Part shown: piece by piece, positions 43,384 to 52,005 of the stretch
How the letters are laid out: each line of letters begins with the position of its first letter
Position numbering within the stretch: position 1 is the first letter of the stretch
Assembly: GCF_018613065.1 (NCBI RefSeq)
Contig: NZ_JAGGQW010000007.1
Span: 59,771 to 123,770, forward strand
Direction: 5' to 3'
Length of the DNA: 64,000 nucleotides
From: Bacillus sp. ISL-7
GTDB taxonomy: Bacteria > Bacillota > Bacilli > Bacillales_B > DSM-18226
Position numbers and translations under genes: made by a program
The notes under the pieces: model-generated
The model's database searches: none
Seen by the model: only the letters and a program-made list of their open reading frames with translations
What the model was told of the DNA's origin: nothing

Positions 43384-43464
43384 TTTATTTGAATTCCCTT
43401 CCTTCGTTTCGTTATTAACCAAAGTATAAATGAAGGAATTTGTCCATGTTAGTAGCAGGTGTCA

Positions 43465-43492
43465 TGTACAGGGTATGACAAATGTCACATTT
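43465..43492 (-). promoter_or_regulatory. Candidate DesR binding region upstream of des
   Basis: On the minus strand TGTGACATTTGTCATA and TGTACATGACA form a pair of related dyads about 85-105 bases before the des start, where DesR-P binds in B. subtilis. The assignment is by position and symmetry only. Confidence 0.4.
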
Positions 43493-43509
43493 CGATAAAT
43501 TTTTCATCA

Positions 43510-43564
43510 AAAAAGTGCCTGACACCAGACGCAGCAGCACTTCTGGGTCATGACACTTTTTTTG
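43510..43564. repeat. Imperfect hairpin with a GTGCCTGACACC copy
   Basis: AAAAAGTGcCTGACaCCAG / CTGGgTCAtGaCACTTTTTT. One arm holds the exact 12-mer (43515-43526); the other is drifted. Upstream of des, between divergent genes. Confidence 0.55.
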
Positions 43565-43622
43565 ATAAAATAAATTTTTCCTTTTCTTTGGCCAGAAAAA
43601 TTCGCTTCCCAATTTAAATTAG

Positions 43623-43652
43623 AGCGAACAGTGCTAGTCACTGTTCGTTTTT
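43623..43652 (+). terminator. Orphan hairpin terminator (GCGAACAG family, copy 3)
   Basis: AGCGAACAGTG / CACTGTTCGTT arms, loop CTAGT, then TTTTTT. No plus-strand gene ends here; the dbpA promoter (-10 TATAAT at 43667-43672) begins just after it, so it may insulate dbpA or be left from a lost gene. Confidence 0.65.
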
Positions 43653-43758
43653 TACAGTATATCAAGTATAATGGAGCATATTCAGATTATGCATACGATA
43701 TTTCTTTGCGAGAAATCCTATAGATAAGCCGGATAATACAAATAAACGAGGTTAATAT

Positions 43759-45204
43759 ATGAGCGAAAAAAGTTTTACGGATTATAATTTAAGTGAAGAA
43801 ATCACAAGAGCACTTGCCATTTTAAAATACGACACTCCTACTGACGTTCAAACGGAAGTCATTCCATTAGCTTTGAATAATCAGGACCTGGTCGTAAAGT
43901 CGCAAACTGGCAGCGGCAAGACCGCCTCCTTTGCGATACCTATTTGTGACATGATGGAATGGGAAGAAAGAAAGCCACAGGCCTTAATTCTTACCCCAAC
44001 TAGAGAGCTTGCAGTACAAGTTCGTGAAGATGTAACCAACATCGGCCGTTTTAAGCGAATTAAAGCGATGGCCGTTTATGGAAAAGAACCTTTTTCGAAG
44101 CAAAAAGAAGAATTGCAGCAAAAAACCCATGTCGTGGTTGGTACACCCGGACGTGTCATGGACCATATTGACAGAGAGACCCTCGTTCTTGACGAAATAA
44201 AGTATCTTATTATTGATGAAGCGGATGAGATGCTGAATATGGGTTTTATCGACGAAGTGGAAGCCATCATAAAAGAGCTTCCATCAGACAGAGTCACGAT
44301 GGTATTCTCGGCTACCTTACCAAAGGATGTTGAAAACCTCTGTCATAAATATATGAAAAATCCTGTGAATGTCGAAATTGCTTCTACCGGGATCACAACA
44401 GAAACGATCGAACATCTGTTAATTGAAGGAAAAGAAGAAGACAAGCTATCGCTTCTAAAAGATGTGACGGTCGTTGAAAATCCAGACAGCTGTCTTATTT
44501 TTTGCCGAACAAAAGAACATGTGGATACCGTATATTCGGAATTGGAAAGCTCCAATTATTCTTGTGAACGACTCCATGGTGGATTGGAACAGCAAGATCG
44601 ATTTGCGGTTATGGATGGCTTCAAAATGGGGAATTTCCGTTACCTCATCGCAACGGATGTTGCCGCACGAGGAATTGATATTGATAATGTAACCCTGGTC
44701 ATCAATTATGACGTCCCAATGGAGAAAGAAAGCTATGTCCACCGAACAGGAAGAACGGGCCGTGCGGGTAATGAAGGAAAAGCGATTACGTTCGCCACAC
44801 CGTATGAAGGAAAATTTGTCCGAGCAATTGAAAGATATATTGGCTTTGAGATTCCTAAAATGGAGGCTCCAAAACCGGCTGAAGTGGCTAGAGCAAAAGA
44901 GGCTTTCGAGGAAAAAATCAGCGGACGACGCGTCGTAAGAAATAATAAAACCGCTCGGATTAACCAAGGCATCACGAAACTCCATTTCAACGGTGGTAAA
45001 AAGAAGAAGATGCGCGCGGTTGATTTCGTTGGAACAATCGCAAAAATTCCAGGAGTTACTGCCGATGATATTGGCATTATCACTATTCAGGATCAAATGA
45101 CCTATGTTGATATTCTTAATGGAAAAGGCTCACTCGTCTTACAGGCGATGGAGAATGCAACGATTAAAGGAAAGAAGTTAAAGGTTAGCAAGGCAATTAA
45201 ATAA
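43759..45204 (+). CDS. dbpA: ATP-dependent RNA helicase DbpA
   Basis: DEAD-box helicase of 481 residues. Motif [15 protein letters not shown], Ia [21 protein letters not shown] (DEAD), [21 protein letters not shown] and [12 protein letters not shown] are all complete. The C-terminal 75 residues form the DbpA/YxiN RRM-like domain ([26 protein letters not shown] at the end) that binds hairpin 92 of 23S rRNA. Function: 50S ribosomal subunit assembly. Monocistronic with a strong terminator. Confidence 0.95.
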   Translation: MSEKSFTDYNLSEEITRALAILKYDTPTDVQTEVIPLALNNQDLVVKSQTGSGKTASFAIPICDMMEWEERKPQALILTPTRELAVQVREDVTNIGRFKRIKAMAVYGKEPFSKQKEELQQKTHVVVGTPGRVMDHIDRETLVLDEIKYLIIDEADEMLNMGFIDEVEAIIKELPSDRVTMVFSATLPKDVENLCHKYMKNPVNVEIASTGITTETIEHLLIEGKEEDKLSLLKDVTVVENPDSCLIFCRTKEHVDTVYSELESSNYSCERLHGGLEQQDRFAVMDGFKMGNFRYLIATDVAARGIDIDNVTLVINYDVPMEKESYVHRTGRTGRAGNEGKAITFATPYEGKFVRAIERYIGFEIPKMEAPKPAEVARAKEAFEEKISGRRVVRNNKTARINQGITKLHFNGGKKKKMRAVDFVGTIAKIPGVTADDIGIITIQDQMTYVDILNGKGSLVLQAMENATIKGKKLKVSKAIK

Positions 45205-45252
45205 TAAATGCTTTATTATGGACGATTATGGGACCATAATTGTCCTTTAGAG

Positions 45253-45298
45253 TTTTATAAATCCCTGCATGAAAAATTTCATGCAGGGATTTATAAAA
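45253..45298 (+). terminator. Terminator after dbpA
   Basis: More than 20-base perfect stem (TTTTATAAATCCCTGCATGA and complement), T-rich on both strands, so it may also serve the convergent gene. Confidence 0.85.
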
Positions 45299-45318
45299 CA
45301 GAATATGAATACTCTATT

Positions 45319-45366
45319 TAATACCACGGCTTCAACCTGATTTAATCATACGTTTGATTAGTTTTT
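45319..45366. repeat. Fifth TAATCAAACGTTTGATTA-type palindrome with box
   Basis: Box ATACCACGGCTTCA followed by TAATCATACGTTTGATTA (45343-45360) and GTTTTT. It matches the units of the 36281-36530 array, nearly 9 kb away and beside an unrelated gene. Confidence 0.7.
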
Positions 45367-45373
45367 CCTTTTT

Positions 45374-46279
45374 TTAACTTTTTTGTCGAAAATAATTAAG
45401 AGTATCAATTAAGGAAGAATTGATAGAAAATATTGGACTCCAGCCTAATTGGATTAGTTTTAAAGGTTTTTCTTCAACAACCAGATCATCAACACCATCG
45501 GTTAGCGCTCTAACCTCAAAGTCTATATCTGTTAAGTTTTTATATATTTGAATCAAATCCCTAATTGAATGGCTTTTTCCTGAGCATATTTCATAAACTT
45601 CCCCTGCAATCCCTTTATTAAAGAGCACTTCATAAGCGCTTATAACATCGCGAACATCTATGAAATCACGTTTAGAATTTAAATTGTTTACTACCAACAC
45701 TTTGTCTAACATGTTCTTTTCCATTTGAGCAATTTTATTGGCAAAAATGGAATTAACACCATTAGAACTACCTGGTCCTATTATATTAGATGGTTTTGCA
45801 ATTACGATGTTCATTTTGTACAATTTTACCCAAGCTTGTGAAATTAGTACCTGAAGTGTCTTACTAAGGCTATAGGGATGTGTGAGATTTGATATTTCGT
45901 TGGGGCTAGTTTGGAGAGAAGAACCGACCATGACAATTTTACAAGTTGGATTTAGTTGCCGGGTAGCATCAATGATATATAGTGATGATAACAAGTTGGT
46001 TTCTAATGTTGTAATCGGATCAATCCAAGAATCACCAACATGGTTGAGTCCTGCTAAATGTAATAAGAAATCAGGTTTTACTTTTTTTATTAAATGATTC
46101 ACATCATTCATATTTGTTAGTTCACAGTATTCTGTTTTTATCCCTTTACATCCATCAAAAGGTCGGTTTCTAGTAACAGCTGTTATGTCATATCCTAATC
46201 CGGAAAAATGTTTACATGCATGTTCTCCGGTAAAACCACTTGCCCCAGTAATTAGCAACTTTGGCCTCTGATTCATCAT
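45374..46279 (-). CDS. NAD-dependent epimerase/4-keto-reductase, RMD-like
   Basis: Extended SDR enzyme of 301 residues for nucleotide-sugar synthesis. NAD(P) motif LITGASGFTGEHACKHF (GxxGxxG), LLHLAGLNHVGDSW, and the Tyr-x-x-x-Lys pair in HPYSLSKTL. RPSxIIGPGSSNG-type segment and DFIDVRDVISAY resemble GDP-4-keto-6-deoxymannose reductase (Rmd). It probably reduces the 4-keto sugar made by the dehydratase encoded 20 bases upstream; the base (UDP or GDP) is unclear. Last gene of a minus-strand operon. Confidence 0.82.
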   Translation of the reverse strand: MMNQRPKLLITGASGFTGEHACKHFSGLGYDITAVTRNRPFDGCKGIKTEYCELTNMNDVNHLIKKVKPDFLLHLAGLNHVGDSWIDPITTLETNLLSSLYIIDATRQLNPTCKIVMVGSSLQTSPNEISNLTHPYSLSKTLQVLISQAWVKLYKMNIVIAKPSNIIGPGSSNGVNSIFANKIAQMEKNMLDKVLVVNNLNSKRDFIDVRDVISAYEVLFNKGIAGEVYEICSGKSHSIRDLIQIYKNLTDIDFEVRALTDGVDDLVVEEKPLKLIQLGWSPIFSINSSLIDTLNYFRQKS

Positions 46280-46299
46280 TCTGCCTCCATATGATAAAA

Positions 46300-47283
46300 T
46301 TACTGTAAAAATTTTGATTTAATCAACAATTTTTTTATTTCCTCATGGTTCATTAAATCATCATTCGAACTATAAGATGACATATTTATTGGTTGACAGT
46401 TTGAGTACAGTTCCCTTACTTCTGAAATGTTTACCTCAGGAAGAACAACCAAATATTCTTGGTTATAAACAACTGTATCCTCTATTTCATGGTCTGATAC
46501 AAGTACTTCATGCAGTTTCTCTCCTGGTCTTGAACCAGTTTCAATAATATTGACTTCTTTTCCAAAATGCTCAATTAAAACTTCGGCTAAATCAATTATT
46601 CTGCATGCTGGCATATTTATGACAAAGATCTCCCCGCCCTTACCATCAGTAGCGGCCTTTAATAAAAGCTTGATTGCATCTTCTTTAGTTAAAAAGAATC
46701 GTGTCATCCGTTTATCCGTAATGGTAATTTCATTTTTAATTTTTATTTGATCGATAAATAAATGGAGAACACTTCCGTTTGTTCCGAGAACGTTACCACC
46801 TCTTACACAAACAAACTTCGTTTTTGTACTAAATAGATTTGCATGTATAATTAATTTTTCACTTATTGCTTTTGTAAAACCATAGAAATTTGCTGGATCT
46901 GCCGCTTTGTCAGTTGATACATTAATCACCTTTTTTACTTCATTAAATATAGCTGCATCAATCACATTTTGAGTGCCCGTAACGTTTGTTTTAAGTGCTT
47001 CCTTAGGGAATTCTTCACAAACTGGAACATGCTTCAAGGCCGCAAGGTGGAAAACATAATCGACACCTTTACAAGCCTGGAATAAAGCATCCCTATCCCG
47101 TATATCCCCTATCCGAAAACTTAACCTTGAGTCTTCAATTTCTCTTCTCATCTTAACTTGACTATCTTCGTTACGGGAAAAAATGATTATTTCTTTTGGA
47201 TTATAGGTTAATAATTGGAGTGTAAGCTCCTTCCCCCAGGAACCTGTCCCCCCAGTTACTAAAATGACTGCGTCTTTAAACAT
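46300..47283 (-). CDS. CapE/PseB-like nucleotide-sugar 4,6-dehydratase (copy 1)
   Basis: Polysaccharide_biosyn_2-family SDR of 327 residues. ILVTGGTGSWGKELTLQLL binds NAD, FHLAALKHVPVCEEFP is the family hallmark, and VSTDKAADPANFYGFTKAISEKL holds the catalytic residues. Late motifs IFVINMPACRI and GSRPGEKLHEVL are typical. It converts UDP-GlcNAc to a 4-keto-6-deoxy sugar. A second copy at 58714-59700 has the same length and very similar segments, so the window carries a paralogous pair. Followed 20 bases later by a reductase gene. Confidence 0.88.
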   Translation of the reverse strand: MFKDAVILVTGGTGSWGKELTLQLLTYNPKEIIIFSRNEDSQVKMRREIEDSRLSFRIGDIRDRDALFQACKGVDYVFHLAALKHVPVCEEFPKEALKTNVTGTQNVIDAAIFNEVKKVINVSTDKAADPANFYGFTKAISEKLIIHANLFSTKTKFVCVRGGNVLGTNGSVLHLFIDQIKIKNEITITDKRMTRFFLTKEDAIKLLLKAATDGKGGEIFVINMPACRIIDLAEVLIEHFGKEVNIIETGSRPGEKLHEVLVSDHEIEDTVVYNQEYLVVLPEVNISEVRELYSNCQPINMSSYSSNDDLMNHEEIKKLLIKSKFLQ

Positions 47284-47302
47284 CTATAAATCCTCCTATT
47301 AA

Positions 47303-47944
47303 TTAAGCTTTAATATTAATACCTTTAAAAATGGCTTCCCAGTAATGGTCATTGCCATGCCATTTTTCTTCATTAGGAAGCTCTATGGCACATACATTTT
47401 TCACAGGCCAGTCTTTTTCAATAAGGTCTTTGGTATTCGTATGGTTTACAAGAAGAATATGGAATTCATTTTTCACCAATTTCGATAACACTGACTCAAG
47501 TTCCAGCAATTCTTCAAAGGTTCCTTCTGTTCTAATAAACAGGATACGTTTTCCGTTGGAAAGTATATCTAAGAATCTCTGAATTCTTCGGTCAAATTTG
47601 GCTCTTACCTCAGGGTAAGTGGCTAAATTTGTAAATGTGTTTTTGTTTGCTTTAAAATCATGACTTGAAACGATCTGATAGGCCATATCAGTTACAACAA
47701 AATGGGGTTCGGAGCTGTCTACACCAGTAGCATAGCCTGAAGGTATTAAATTTGGCAGGTCCATATAACCAATGAATCGATTTTTCAATAGACTACTAAC
47801 GCTAGACAATGAAGGGGATGACATCCAGTCCAATGGTCCCGCGAAAGGTCTTAAATTGTTTTGTCTTAGTTGAAGGGCTGCAAGGCACAAATCCCCCAAA
47901 CTATATATCGCATCGTAAGTTCCTTTTAAATCTTCTAATCTCAT
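47303..47944 (-). CDS. DUF1796 protein (putative papain-like cysteine peptidase)
   Basis: Cytoplasmic 213-residue protein. DAIYSLGDLCLAALQLRQNNLR followed by FAGPLDWMSSP is the DUF1796 N-terminal signature, where the Cys in GDLC is the proposed nucleophile. HFVVTDMAYQIVSSHDF and ILFIRTEGTFEELLELE follow. Family members are common in glycan and spore-surface clusters, and their activity has not been proved to my knowledge. It is upstream of, and in the same direction as, the dehydratase gene with 19 bases between. Confidence 0.8.
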   Translation of the reverse strand: MRLEDLKGTYDAIYSLGDLCLAALQLRQNNLRPFAGPLDWMSSPSLSSVSSLLKNRFIGYMDLPNLIPSGYATGVDSSEPHFVVTDMAYQIVSSHDFKANKNTFTNLATYPEVRAKFDRRIQRFLDILSNGKRILFIRTEGTFEELLELESVLSKLVKNEFHILLVNHTNTKDLIEKDWPVKNVCAIELPNEEKWHGNDHYWEAIFKGINIKA

Positions 47945-48070
47945 AAAAAGTAATCAGCTCCTTACATTAATAAAATATTAAATATTTACCTGTGTTATTA
48001 AATGCAAAAATAAAATAAATGATAGGGCTAATACGCTGTATTCAAAAAATTTAATATAAAAAATATAAGA

Positions 48071-48096
48071 CCGTTATCACTTTATAGTGATAACGG
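48071..48096 (-). terminator. Terminator after the 50-residue-repeat protein gene
   Basis: CCGTTATCACT / AGTGATAACGG perfect arms; on the minus strand it is followed by TCTTATATTTTTT. Confidence 0.78.
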
Positions 48097-48102
48097 ACCT
48101 TT

Positions 48103-49068
48103 TTAAGGATTAAATTTTTTCGTGTTTTGATTAATATGTTTTCTAATAAATTTTCTACTTGTTATCTCCATAATTAATGGGTTAGGAAGTCGATAATCAT
48201 CAGGTACGGTATCTTTAATTTGCTTAAGGACTTGATGATCAACTACGACTTCTGGATTGAATACTTTTGATTCAAACAAAGAATTATATTGGTCGGCTTT
48301 CATGGGCTCAAAGATTTGTAGGGTCTTTGGATTAGGTAACTTAAAGTCTTCAGTCAAGACTCCCTTAATTGGTTCCCAAACTTTAGAATCCACAAATATA
48401 TTTGGTGTAGGAGTATTTGTGGAAAATAATAAATGATACAAAGCACTGTTCATTGGTTTGAACGTCATCTCCGCAAATGGGTTGGGAAGTAAATATTTTT
48501 CAGGCACAGAATGTTTAATGGTTTTCCAAACCTCTGAATCCACGAATATTTCTGGTGATTTTATAGGTGTTGAAAACATCGAAGAATAGGAATCGGCTTC
48601 CATAGATTTATAGGTTCTCTCAATAAAAGGATTTGGCAGTATATAGTTATCAGGAGTAGTATTTACAATAGATTCCCATATTTGAGGATCTACAAATACT
48701 TTAGGAGAAGGTACCATTGTGTGAAAAAGGGAATGATAAACATCGCCTCTTAATTTTTTAAAGGCATTCAATGTGTCTGGATTAGGGAAAACTAACTTTT
48801 TGGGAACCGAATCGATAATTTTTTCCCATTCTAGGCTGGAAACAAAAACATTTGGACTTGAGACTGGGATAGAAAACAAAGAATTATATTCATCCGAATT
48901 TATTAAAAATATTTTGGAGTTATCATCGAAAGGCTGACTAAATTGCACCGTTTTTTGGGTTCTTGACCAAGTTTTTTGAGACTTTGACCAGGCTTTTTTC
49001 AACCAAATCTTACAATTGGAGAAACAAACGAGTAGATATTGATTAATTAATAGGTTCAGATGCTCCAT
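48103..49068 (-). CDS. Protein of five 50-residue tandem repeats (W...LPNP repeat), spore-surface locus
   Basis: 321 residues. An N-terminal segment with a hydrophobic core (LLINQYLLVCF) and basic stretch (KKAWSKSQKTWSRTQK) precedes five repeats starting at residues 61, 111, 161, 211 and 261. Each is exactly 50 residues without gaps (the last diverges at its end). Consensus: Y-x-S-L-F, SP-x-[IV]-FVDS-x-VW, I, [DE]-x-Y-x-LPNP, F-K-x-M. Not ankyrin, TPR or any repeat I know. Start ATG 49068 lies inside the end of the GT4 gene (26-base overlap) after AAGGA, so the two are coupled. Possibly a structural protein glycosylated by its neighbour. Confidence 0.8.
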   Translation of the reverse strand: MEHLNLLINQYLLVCFSNCKIWLKKAWSKSQKTWSRTQKTVQFSQPFDDNSKIFLINSDEYNSLFSIPVSSPNVFVSSLEWEKIIDSVPKKLVFPNPDTLNAFKKLRGDVYHSLFHTMVPSPKVFVDPQIWESIVNTTPDNYILPNPFIERTYKSMEADSYSSMFSTPIKSPEIFVDSEVWKTIKHSVPEKYLLPNPFAEMTFKPMNSALYHLLFSTNTPTPNIFVDSKVWEPIKGVLTEDFKLPNPKTLQIFEPMKADQYNSLFESKVFNPEVVVDHQVLKQIKDTVPDDYRLPNPLIMEITSRKFIRKHINQNTKKFNP

Positions 49069-50296
49069 TACTCTCGTCCTTCCCACGTTTGGAAATCGCA
49101 CCCTTATAAATTTCGATTAAATGTTTAACTCCTTTATCTAAAGACCAATGAGTCATACCCCATTTTTTTGCGTTGGCCCCAAGTCTATTTCGATATTTTT
49201 CATCTCCAAGCAACAAATTTATTTTTTTGCAAAGGATTTTAATATCTCCTGCAGGAGTTATCAACCCTGTAACTCCATCCTCAACAATTTCTGGCAATCC
49301 ACCTACATCATTAACAATTATGGCTTTACCAGCAATTTGGGCTTCTATTACAGATAAAGGCTGATTTTCTAGGAGACTAGGCAGAACAAAGATATCTGAT
49401 TTTGCTAACAAGGATGGAATATCATCTCTTTTTCCAAAAAACAAAATGTCATCTTCCAAACCAAGGTTTTTACTTTGTACTTTTAATTCAGCTTGTTTAT
49501 CGCCGTTACCAACAATCCAGCATACCCAGTCTTTACGTATTTTTTTTAATTCACCTAAAGCAGATATTAAATGATCGACCCCTTTTAGTTCTACCAACCT
49601 GCCCGAATAAATAATTACTTTTTTGTCCTTCGGACGTATTATGGATGATTTTTGCTTCGACCGTTTAATAAAATTCTCAGTATCAAAACCATAATGCAGT
49701 ACTTTAATTTGTTCATTTGGAACCTGGAATTCATTTGTTAATATATTTTTTAGCCACTCATTTGCAACAATGGTGACTTCTGCAGATGTAGCTCCTAGCC
49801 GCTCTAGCTCATCATAATATACTCTAGCCATATACGATGTATTTGATTTATGAATTGTATTCAATTGATGCCTTATTTCATGAGCTACAGAACCATGAAG
49901 AGTAGCAACCAGAGCGGATTTTTCAGGCCTAACCCTATCTATGGAGGCAGTTGAGATTACGTCATGTGTATGAATCACATCATATTTTTCCAACCCTAAA
50001 TAGGCAGCGCTTAACTCATAGACGTATCGGTGAAATTCAGTATATTTTACTAAATCATTTGCATAAATTGCGGGGTAGGTTTTTTCGTTTAGTTTTGCAT
50101 TTAATAATGGGAGAAGCTTATCGCTATCTACTTTTCGGTTTTCATTTACAATGTAAACAGAAATATTATCCTCATCATAACCAAGCATATCAACCTCATG
50201 ACCCAATGATTCAAGCTTTTTCCTAAGTTGAACCATATAACTCCATACTCCTCCTACATGTGGAATAGGCCAATAGGTTGCAAGCAGTATTTTCAT
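49043..50296 (-). CDS. GT4 glycosyltransferase, YtcC-like (paralogue 1)
   Basis: GT-B fold transferase of 417 residues. ILLATYWPIPHVGGVWSYMV at the start, HTHDVISTASIDRVRP, YSGRLVELKGVDHLI and the nucleotide-sugar motif IFVLPSLLENQPLSVIEAQ are intact. It closely resembles the protein at 61040-62260 and, less, that at 53167-54402; all three recall B. subtilis YtcC, a spore-coat glycosyltransferase. It overlaps the repeat-protein gene, which it may modify. The donor sugar is unknown; UDP- or dTDP-sugars made by this locus are candidates. Confidence 0.9.
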   Translation of the reverse strand: MKILLATYWPIPHVGGVWSYMVQLRKKLESLGHEVDMLGYDEDNISVYIVNENRKVDSDKLLPLLNAKLNEKTYPAIYANDLVKYTEFHRYVYELSAAYLGLEKYDVIHTHDVISTASIDRVRPEKSALVATLHGSVAHEIRHQLNTIHKSNTSYMARVYYDELERLGATSAEVTIVANEWLKNILTNEFQVPNEQIKVLHYGFDTENFIKRSKQKSSIIRPKDKKVIIYSGRLVELKGVDHLISALGELKKIRKDWVCWIVGNGDKQAELKVQSKNLGLEDDILFFGKRDDIPSLLAKSDIFVLPSLLENQPLSVIEAQIAGKAIIVNDVGGLPEIVEDGVTGLITPAGDIKILCKKINLLLGDEKYRNRLGANAKKWGMTHWSLDKGVKHLIEIYKGAISKRGKDESNGASEPIN

Positions 50297-50574
50297 TTAC
50301 ATCTCTCCTATATCTATTGATATATCATAACAATATGGGAAGATACTCAATATGGTATAGGCCGTTAACTTAGTTTAGTTTTATATTATATATTTTTTAT
50401 TTAAACGACTTATAAAAACGATGTCCCTTTTTAATAATCCATTATTTTTATTTCAAAGGGAATAAGTGCAAAATGGGCATATGTATTAACTTAATAAAAT
50501 TCAACTCGTCTATCTATATCTCATTTTATATATTTTACATATGTTGTATTGAAATATTATAAGGAGGAAATATA

Positions 50575-50955
50575 ATGGGCCTAAAAATTATTAAGCTTGC
50601 CGTTACATCTGATACTAAAATTGCTATATCCCCCACAGTTACACGTTTTTTTTATGAAGTGCTTGAGCCTTTGTCACAAATAACCACTTTGAGAATCGAT
50701 GCTGCTGGATTTTTAGATGACTCTGGTCATAATGTTGATTCATTACCATCCTTAAATCTAAATAATAGCTATTTTAATGTTTATATCAATGGTGTTTTGC
50801 AAATGGATGATAATTTCGCTTATACAGCTGGCGAAGAAGGTATTGGGAACCTTCTCATTTCAATTCCAGATGGTTCGGAGATTGCTGCAGGAACTCCTAT
50901 CATTTTAGAAGTTATAAACTTTAACCCCTCCCTTAAGACCACTTTTGAGACATAA
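50575..50955 (+). CDS. DUF4183 protein, probable spore-surface (exosporium) protein 1
   Basis: 126 residues with strong AAGGAGG before the ATG. The DUF4183 core is clear: SLNLNNSYFNVYINGVLQMDD, FAYTAGEEGIGNLLISIPDG and GTPIILEVINFNP. These beta-rich domains occur at the C-terminus of exosporium and collagen-like spore proteins of Bacilli. It is divergent from the GT4 gene and has its own terminator. A shorter DUF4183 protein lies at 62338-62679 beside the GT4 paralogue, so the pairing GT4 plus DUF4183 occurs twice. Confidence 0.82.
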   Translation: MGLKIIKLAVTSDTKIAISPTVTRFFYEVLEPLSQITTLRIDAAGFLDDSGHNVDSLPSLNLNNSYFNVYINGVLQMDDNFAYTAGEEGIGNLLISIPDGSEIAAGTPIILEVINFNPSLKTTFET

Positions 50956-51000
50956 CACTTCACAAGATGACATAAAATAAATAAATGAATAGGAAATAAA

Positions 51001-51050
51001 GGCTACTAAAAAAAGCGTTATATACACCTTTTGAGTTAGCCTTATTTTTT
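51001..51050 (+). terminator. Terminator after the first DUF4183 gene
   Basis: GGCTA / TAGCC outer arms, an A/T inner stem and a TTATTTTTTT tail. A related stem-loop occurs at 62794-62833. Confidence 0.7.
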
Positions 51051-51120
51051 TCAAAAATATTAGACTATTAAAGTATTTTCCTACGGGTCTTCTGCGTTAG
51101 ACTTTACCATGATCAGTTAT

Positions 51121-51990
51121 TTATGAAGTTCTTTTGTTATTTCGCACTGTATAGATAATGGCTGATGTCCAACAAATTAATATTAAAGAGTAAATAATAA
51201 TCATCCATAGTTTCATTATTGAAAATGCATTAACTAAAGCATGAGCATTGGTCAGTATAATAAACCCTCCGACAATGACTCCTAATAAATACGAAGGTAA
51301 TTTTCTTACTAGCCATGCAGCAATGGGTGCTGCAATGACTCCTCCTAACATAAGCGTTAATACCCAAAACCAGTCAACTTCATCCCAACCTATTGAAATG
51401 AGAAAGCCTAAAGTGGCTGAAACAGAAACGGCAAACTCACTTGTATCCACAGTACCAATAACTTTCCTGGCTGAAATCCCATTTCTAGATAACAGAATTG
51501 GAGTTGTGATTGGTCCCCAACCACCACCGCCAGTGGCATCTGCAAACCCGGCAACCAACCCTAAGGAAATCGATTGTGTATGGGAAAGGGAAATTGATCT
51601 ATCCTCGCAAGTATAATTGAACTTAAACATAAAGCGGAAAAGGACATAACCTCCAAGAAATAATAAAAACAAAGAGATATATGGTTTTATTATTTCCCCT
51701 GGCAGGTTGCTTAAAAAACAAGCCCCAGCAAATGCACCAATAGAACCTGGTATTATCAATTTAAATACAGCCCGGCGATCAACATTACCAAATTTTATAT
51801 GGGAAATGCCAGAGGCTGCAGTAGTTACTACTTCAGCCAAGTGTACAGATGAAGATGCAACTACAGGGGTTACTCCAAAGGCTAACAACAATGAAGTTGA
51901 AGTAACCCCATAAGCCATACCTAAAGATCCATCTATAAGCTGCGCTAAGAAGCCGATAAAAGCGAAAATTATCAGTTTTTTCAATTTCAT
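51121..51990 (-). CDS. TauE/SafE-family sulfite/sulfonate (or sulfate) permease
   Basis: Integral membrane protein of 289 residues with about eight helices. The two TauE/SafE repeats are visible: FLAQLIDGSLGMAYGVTSTSLLLAFG near the start and LVAGFADATGGGGWGPITTPILL in the middle. The family exports sulfite, sulfonates or sulfur oxyanions. It starts 16 bases after the ATP sulfurylase gene in the same direction, so the pair likely handles sulfate/sulfite. The neighbouring genes on both sides are glycan genes. Confidence 0.88.
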   Translation of the reverse strand: MKLKKLIIFAFIGFLAQLIDGSLGMAYGVTSTSLLLAFGVTPVVASSSVHLAEVVTTAASGISHIKFGNVDRRAVFKLIIPGSIGAFAGACFLSNLPGEIIKPYISLFLLFLGGYVLFRFMFKFNYTCEDRSISLSHTQSISLGLVAGFADATGGGGWGPITTPILLSRNGISARKVIGTVDTSEFAVSVSATLGFLISIGWDEVDWFWVLTLMLGGVIAAPIAAWLVRKLPSYLLGVIVGGFIILTNAHALVNAFSIMKLWMIIIYSLILICWTSAIIYTVRNNKRTS

Positions 51991-52005
51991 CCTCCTCTCA
52001 AAGTG

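Noticed and set aside
44455..45096. 213-residue ORF antisense to dbpA
   Set aside because: It lies wholly within the helicase gene on the other strand, has no ribosome binding site and a Phe/Ser/Ile-rich composition typical of antisense reading of a coding gene.
48103..49068. Ankyrin, TPR or collagen-like repeat
   Set aside because: The 50-residue period and VW...LPNP pattern do not fit these families and there are no Gly-x-y triplets.
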